64,000 bases of DNA from Hirundichthys speculiger (Eukaryota; Chordata; Actinopteri; Beloniformes; Exocoetidae): positions 1 to 64,000 of the forward strand of contig JAGFBZ010001936.1 of assembly GCA_018398805.1 (NCBI GenBank). Direction: 5' to 3'. This document shows positions 59,318 through 64,000 of this stretch, piece by piece. Numbering within the stretch: position 1 is the stretch's first letter; each line of letters begins with the position of its first letter. The notes beneath the pieces were generated by a model. The model was given only the letters and a program-made list of their open reading frames with translations. It was not told the origin of the DNA and did no database searches. The translations under genes and the position numbers were made by a program.

Positions 59318-59797
59318 TAAATGACTGTTGTGGGTTTAGCAGTAAAAACTTGGTATTCCAAGAAGGCAATTCTGCAACCATCTGGGTTGTTCTGAACAGT
59401 CCAATCACATCAAGCTCATCCCTACCCTGTTGCGATTGGTTTGGTCTGTTTCGTACCGAGGTGCCAGACCTACTCCGCCTCACCAGGGTAGTGTTTTTAA
59501 ACCAAACTGTGACCTCTTCCATCACTAAATGTCCATTTGTGTGCTGGTTAATACGACCCATACTCATACAGGACTCAGGTCAAATAGCAGCATTGCTAAC
59601 TGGATTGCTTTTGTCTCATTGTTGTTCTCGAAGAGACATCTCCACTCAAATCTATTTTTCATTATAATACGTACCCCTCGAGGTACTACTCACATATCTA
59701 TACTGCTGTCTCTGGTTGCCTGACCTAACTCATCCTACTTCACGAGCACGGCAACGCCAGATGCACGTCAATGAAAGGGCAAATGTTTCCTCCTCAC

Positions 59798-59951
59798 CTC
59801 AAAGCAGTAGTCCTGCCCGAGGATGCTGCTGTGAACGGGCTTGATGATGACCTCGTCCTCCATGCTTAAGTCAAGGGCTTCCACAGCGCTACTGGGGCTG
59901 AGCAGTGATTCATGGGAGCGAGACTCCTTCAGTCTTGGCATCAAATGAGAT
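59798..59951 (-). CDS. dab2ip: DAB2IP exon a: PH-domain start region
   Basis: This 154-bp exon encodes 51 full codons after one base that completes a codon from an upstream exon. The acceptor is ctctcttag and the donor is gtgagg after GAG. The peptide starts [17 protein letters not shown], continues through VEALDLSM and ends [10 protein letters not shown]. In DAB2IP this stretch leads into the core of the PH domain, which binds membrane phosphoinositides. The missing upstream part (the basic N-terminus and first PH strands) must lie beyond position 64000, because no matching exon is seen between 59952 and the right edge. Phase out is 0, matching exon b. Confidence 0.95.
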
Positions 59952-61489
59952 CTAAGAGAGGGAAGGAAGAGAGAACTGAGTCACCGTGCAGAGGAAGTGA
60001 AGGAGAGGGAGCATATGTACCGCTCATACCAGCAAGCGTTCATGGTGAGTGTGAAGACGAAGGGTGTGAGGATGACGAAGGGACGGCGCTACGCTTGCCT
60101 CGGAGCCGCTACTGTGCATCAACACATAATCATGCACTCACTTCTACGGATCGGCTGCTAATGGATGCTTTGTGACTTCTCATTTACAGCTTCAAACATC
60201 GATGAACGAGTGAGCGCGAGAGCTTGAAAGTCGTGAGTCCAGCTGAGCTGCCAGCTGACGCAGTGGCTGCAAACAGGAAGCGGCTCGTGTCATTGATTAT
60301 CATTAATGGTCAGGCTGAAACAATTTCCAGAACGTGATGATGGCGAAGAATAATAAAACCACTTTGCCAGCTGTTTATGTAAAGGCTCGTTTAACGTGCA
60401 CCGTCCAAACAGCAGTGATGGCGCTGGTCTCGGATGGAGCCGTAGAAAAGGACATTTCTGGGTGAAAGTAAACGCAACAGTTCAATATGAGTTCAATATG
60501 ACAATTTCTAAAAAGGCATGAAGTGGAACTGAATTCAAATGCTGCTGTTTTATTTTCATCTTTTAAAGTTTTGGCAGAACAAAAGAGGAAAAAGAGCTGG
60601 AAGCTAAAAAGTCTGGGCACCTGGGGTGTTTGAAATTTCAGAAACGTCTCCCTTTGGCAAGTATGACGGCCCCCGGAAACGCTTTTTGTCGAGCTTTTCA
60701 GCTCCCGCTCTGAGAACTTTCGCTCAATCCTTCTGTGAAAGGATTGTAAATCTGTGAGATTCTCGGGCCATCTTGCATGCGCTTGCACGCTTCTGAGGTC
60801 TGTCCACGGATTTCAGTGTTACTTTCCCTCCGCAGAGACAAGACGAAACCTTTAGCAGCTTTTGAAGTATTCGCACTGTGGACTGAGAGGAGTTCGGAAA
60901 GATTATATTGAAGTAGAATAATGACAGACAGTGTAACGACATGTGGATGCCCAACAAGCCCAAAGCATGATATATCCACCACTGTGCTTACGAAGACGCC
61001 TCTAACTCCGGCGTGCTCCTTTAACGCTTCCATTAAAGTCATATTGATTTGACTGGGCTGCATGTTAAAACACTGCATCAACATCTGAAAGTCTCCTGAA
61101 TCTTCCTCAAGGTCTTTTGCATTAAATGGAGAATCTGAGTTATCTTTTAAGCGATCCCACAGGCAGCTGTCTGTGAAAGGCTTTTTGGACTTTTCCACAT
61201 GTCAAGTTACAGATTTAACATCTTTTATTCTTGGTAAAAAAGATACTTCTTGATTACATTACAATGAATGCAATGACTGTGTCAATCTTTTAAACTTAAA
61301 AATCAGAGAAAGAGCCTGAAACTAATTAACTGGCCACCAAGGGTCCTTTGACAAGCGTCACAGCGCGAGAACACTTTAAATAAAGCCTATTAGGCCATTT
61401 TATCCTGATGCAGAAGTCGTTCTTCTTTTCATTTTCATCTGTTCATAGATGCGTGGTGTTGGGCTCTGCAATTTGATTAAATAAATGAT
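59952..61489. other. intron upstream of exon a; one unassigned reading frame
   Basis: A minus-strand frame of 166 codons (60699-61198; no ATG at its start, GTG) contains SCLWDRLKDNSDSPFN, FQMLMQCFNMQPSQINMTL and MEALKEHAGVRGVF followed by a donor-like gtaagc. I do not recognise it. No matching acceptor is clear. The rest of the stretch shows nothing. Confidence 0.3.
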
Positions 61490-61897
61490 TGTTTCTACCT
61501 CCGCCAAGGAGGTTATGTTTTTGCCGGCGTCTGTTTGTGTTCAAGATAACTCAAAAAGTTATGGATGGATTTTGATGAAATTTTCAGGAGTTGTCAGAAA
61601 TGTGAAAAGGTAGAACTGATTTCATTTTGGGTGTGATCCAGAAGAAATCCTGGATTCTGGATCACTTTCAAATTTTCAATAACATTGCAGTCAATGGGGC
61701 CGAAAATTTTGTTTCTCAATATCTCCGTTAATTATTGCCCAAAACTCATGAAATTTGACTCAGGGATTGACAATGGGAACCTCTATCAAATTTCAAAGGC
61801 TGATCCGGATCTGACCCAGAAGGTGGATTTTATCGCAATCTGTAAATCGCTACATGGGGGATTTGTTGCGCTTGGCGGAAGTCTGTGATTTTCTAGT
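61490..61897. repeat. CCTCCGCCAAGGAGG-type dispersed repeat
   Basis: Starts ACCTCCGCCAAGGAGGTTAT and ends GCGCTTGGCGGAAGTCTGTG. It is the least interrupted copy; relatives at 20258-21420 (inverse) and 23241-23437. Confidence 0.65.
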
Positions 61898-63809
61898 CTA
61901 CTTTGCAAATTGAGGAAATCCTTCCCTGACAATATGTCACAAACACTCCAGCTCTGTGAGCATCAGTTAAAAAGTCATATCTTTACCTGCAACAAATGTA
62001 AAACCCATCTTATAACCTTTGTATGGTGTTAATTTCCTCCTTTCCAATGCAAAATTGTTGTAAAAATAGCTCATTAAATGGTCTGAGCTTTAATCTGATG
62101 CCTCCGAAATACATAAAGTTCATCTCCGCATTATAAATATTTAGCAGAAGTGGTCATATTTTTGCATTTTTCTCCATTACTCTAAAATCAAAACCCTAAA
62201 AAGTGATCAATACTTTGATGAAGATAGCCGGAGGCTTTTCTTAGTCATTTTTTTTCAGCCAGAGAAGATTAGGAGACGAAGCTATGAGCTTGTTTGCTGC
62301 GTTTGATGTCGTCCCACGCTCTTTGCTTCTGGAAGGCTTTGAGTGACTGTCGCAAGTGAGTCACGTTATTTGGCAAAAGTTTTATGCGACATCGTCGGCG
62401 GCTACACACGCATCACGGCGATCGCATGCTCCCATTAACCGTTAACCTCGCCCATGTTCCAGTCACCCACACGATGACAAGGGGATAAAAACGTTTAATA
62501 TTCTACTGGGGGATGTAATCAGCTGCATAATTCACCACTGGCAGGAAGATGAAGACCGGGGGTCAGTTCCTCGTGTAGTGAGCGGGAACATTCTTTTAAC
62601 AGTGCCCTCTATGGACGGATTACACGCTAATCCCATGTATGTGTGTGAGCCGGCGCGCATGTGTGTGTGTGAACTAAACATCTTTTCTGTCCAGGAAAAA
62701 AAAAAAAAAAGGAATTGCAGCAGACGTAACGACAGATCAGCAACCATATGAAGCCCCTCGTGCAGTTTGCCAGCTTTGCTGTCAAATCCCCTGTCGGACG
62801 TGAAGTGGATCATGACCTGGACTCTCTTTTTAGCTTCCAGCGCGCTCGCACAAACACGGGGACAAAAGGAAAAAAAAAAAAAAAAAGAAAGCTCTGAATA
62901 CAGAAACACCGTTTGAGGAGATGCCGGCGATTCGGCGGCACAGCTGCAGAGGAAGACGTGTTCGCACCTATCTGCGCTTTGTGATTGGCTGACTGGGTAC
63001 CGGGCAGAAAAGAGAGCAAGTCAAACGAGTGGAAAGGAATGGGATGTGTGATTAGAAACAGGAAAGGATGGAGAATCTGTGTGTAAACTGTCATTTCAAA
63101 GCCTGCGTGAGGATGAGCCGGAATTTTAAAAGGGAAACTGGACTGTAAGGGAGGGTAAATAAAACTGTCAAAGCTGTAAAATGTAAAACATTTCAACATA
63201 CAAGCAGAGCTCATGTTTATAATAATAATGTTTGGCTTGATATTAAGAGAAATAGGAATACATTTCACACTTGCATTAGGATTTTCTTTTCCTCTCAGTA
63301 TATCATGTTATGAGAACATTAGTGTCAGTTGAAAATGTTGGGAGGCCGTCAGAGTGTGAACGTATGAATAATGCTGCCTATCATTTGCATGGCATTGCAT
63401 TAAATTGTGTAATTCACAGCCGACTATTCACATCCCACTTTCCGGTGAGCGACAATAAAAGAGCATAGTCCTGTTTTTTCACGAGCTTCGACGGCAGGTC
63501 TCACACGTTGTCCGGGCCGTACGTGATAACCAGATAACGTTTGCTCCCCCTCCCCCCCCTGCATCACGCGTTCTCAGACGGCCATTTTTGTCCTTGAGAA
63601 TCATTTGGTCGTCGAATCCTGTTCCCATTGAGCGCGCTTCTCTTGTGCGCCATTTACCTGAGGCCTGAAAGGGCAGCGACAGCTGGAGGACGAGTCTATC
63701 TGACTGTCTAATAGACATCTTTCCACTCAACTCCACACCTGCATCGATGATCTGTTAATGTGTCATTTTACCTGCCAGGTTTAATAAAATCATCTGGTCT
63801 TAAACCAAC
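61898..63809. other. intron, unique
   Basis: A-runs at 62698-62710 and 62870-62886, (GT)n-like words near 62640-62670. No DAB2IP N-terminal exon or other gene found. Confidence 0.35.
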
Positions 63810-64000
63810 CAGTGTTGGGCAAATGTGCTTTCTACATGAACTAGCTCAGTTCATAGTTCATATTCAAAATTTGGAATAAGAGTTCACCACTCATTTTTAG
63901 TTATTTTTAAAAATTCTTTTTTAATGTTGCTGCGAGCAATTTGTGAAAATGATTGCCACTGCCCATATACTACACCACCTCAAACAGCAATTATTTTATT
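63810..64000. mobile_element. hAT-like element, left end (cut by window edge)
   Basis: CAGTGTTGGGCAAATGTGCT followed by GTTCATAGTTCAT-type repeats fits the start of a teleost hAT-type element; the right end is beyond the window. Confidence 0.45.

Larger units (their letters stand above)
891..59951 (-). other. dab2ip: dab2ip gene body (12 internal coding exons; both ends outside window)
   Basis: Twelve minus-strand exons join in phase into one protein matching vertebrate DAB2IP along its length: PH (C-terminal part), C2, RasGAP, scaffold region and coiled coil. DAB2IP is a cytoplasmic/membrane-associated Ras GTPase-activating protein and scaffold (family knowledge: Ras inactivation, TNF/ASK1 and PI3K-AKT signalling, DAB2 binding). 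Every junction has AG acceptor and GT donor on the minus strand, and the phases agree from exon to exon. The residues before the second half of the PH domain and after the DAQ that ends exon l are not in the window, so the gene is cut at both ends. SYNGAP1 and RASAL2 are related, but the scaffold exon ([25 protein letters not shown]) fits DAB2IP best. The largest intron (24798-48543) is about 23.7 kb. Confidence 0.95.

Overview
The window is vertebrate nuclear DNA, almost certainly from a teleost fish. It holds one protein-coding gene on the minus strand, split into short exons by long introns filled with fish-type DNA transposons and LINE fragments. The gene is recognised from conserved peptides as the orthologue of DAB2IP (DAB2-interacting protein / AIP1, a SynGAP-family Ras GTPase-activating protein). 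I cannot tell from the window which teleost duplicate it is (dab2ipa or dab2ipb).

Twelve consecutive coding exons were placed, each with AG/GT borders and matching phases, from 59951 (exon a) down to 891 (exon l). In protein order they give the second half of the PH domain (59798-59951, 54733-54831), the C2 domain and start of the GAP domain (48544-49098), the rest of the RasGAP domain with its arginine finger (24653-24797, 21698-21842, 19966-20202, 19666-19867), a linker (18316-18503), a large low-complexity scaffold exon (13671-14555), a further linker (9386-9523) and the C-terminal coiled coil (1057-1259, 891-978). The N-terminal exon(s) lie beyond position 64000 and the last coding exon(s) and 3'UTR lie before position 1. 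About 1013 residues are visible. Exon i (13671-14555) is one base short of an open frame, near 14524-14534: this is either an assembly or sequencing indel or a real lesion.

The other ~97% is intron. Many insertions can be dated relative to each other because they are nested. At least nine hAT-like elements have terminal inverted repeats and perfect or near-perfect 8-bp target duplications. There are also Tigger/pogo-like, Tc1-like, PIF/Harbinger-like and TTAA-flanked (Kolobok-like) elements, a 370-bp TA-flanked MITE present three times, two L2-type LINE fragments and one split RTE-type LINE.

The most unusual structures are: (1) a 1.1-kb foldback element whose two arms each carry a decayed THAP-domain first exon in inverted orientation, sitting inside a hAT element with a perfect target duplication, with a second truncated copy 8 kb away; (2) a transposon family that was copied together with another repeat as cargo, seen in two copies; (3) independent expansions of the same 59-bp unit inside both L2 copies (about 7 and 16 units); (4) a three-level nest, L2 in hAT in RTE. 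I see no bacterial-type operons, CRISPR arrays or convincing RNA genes.
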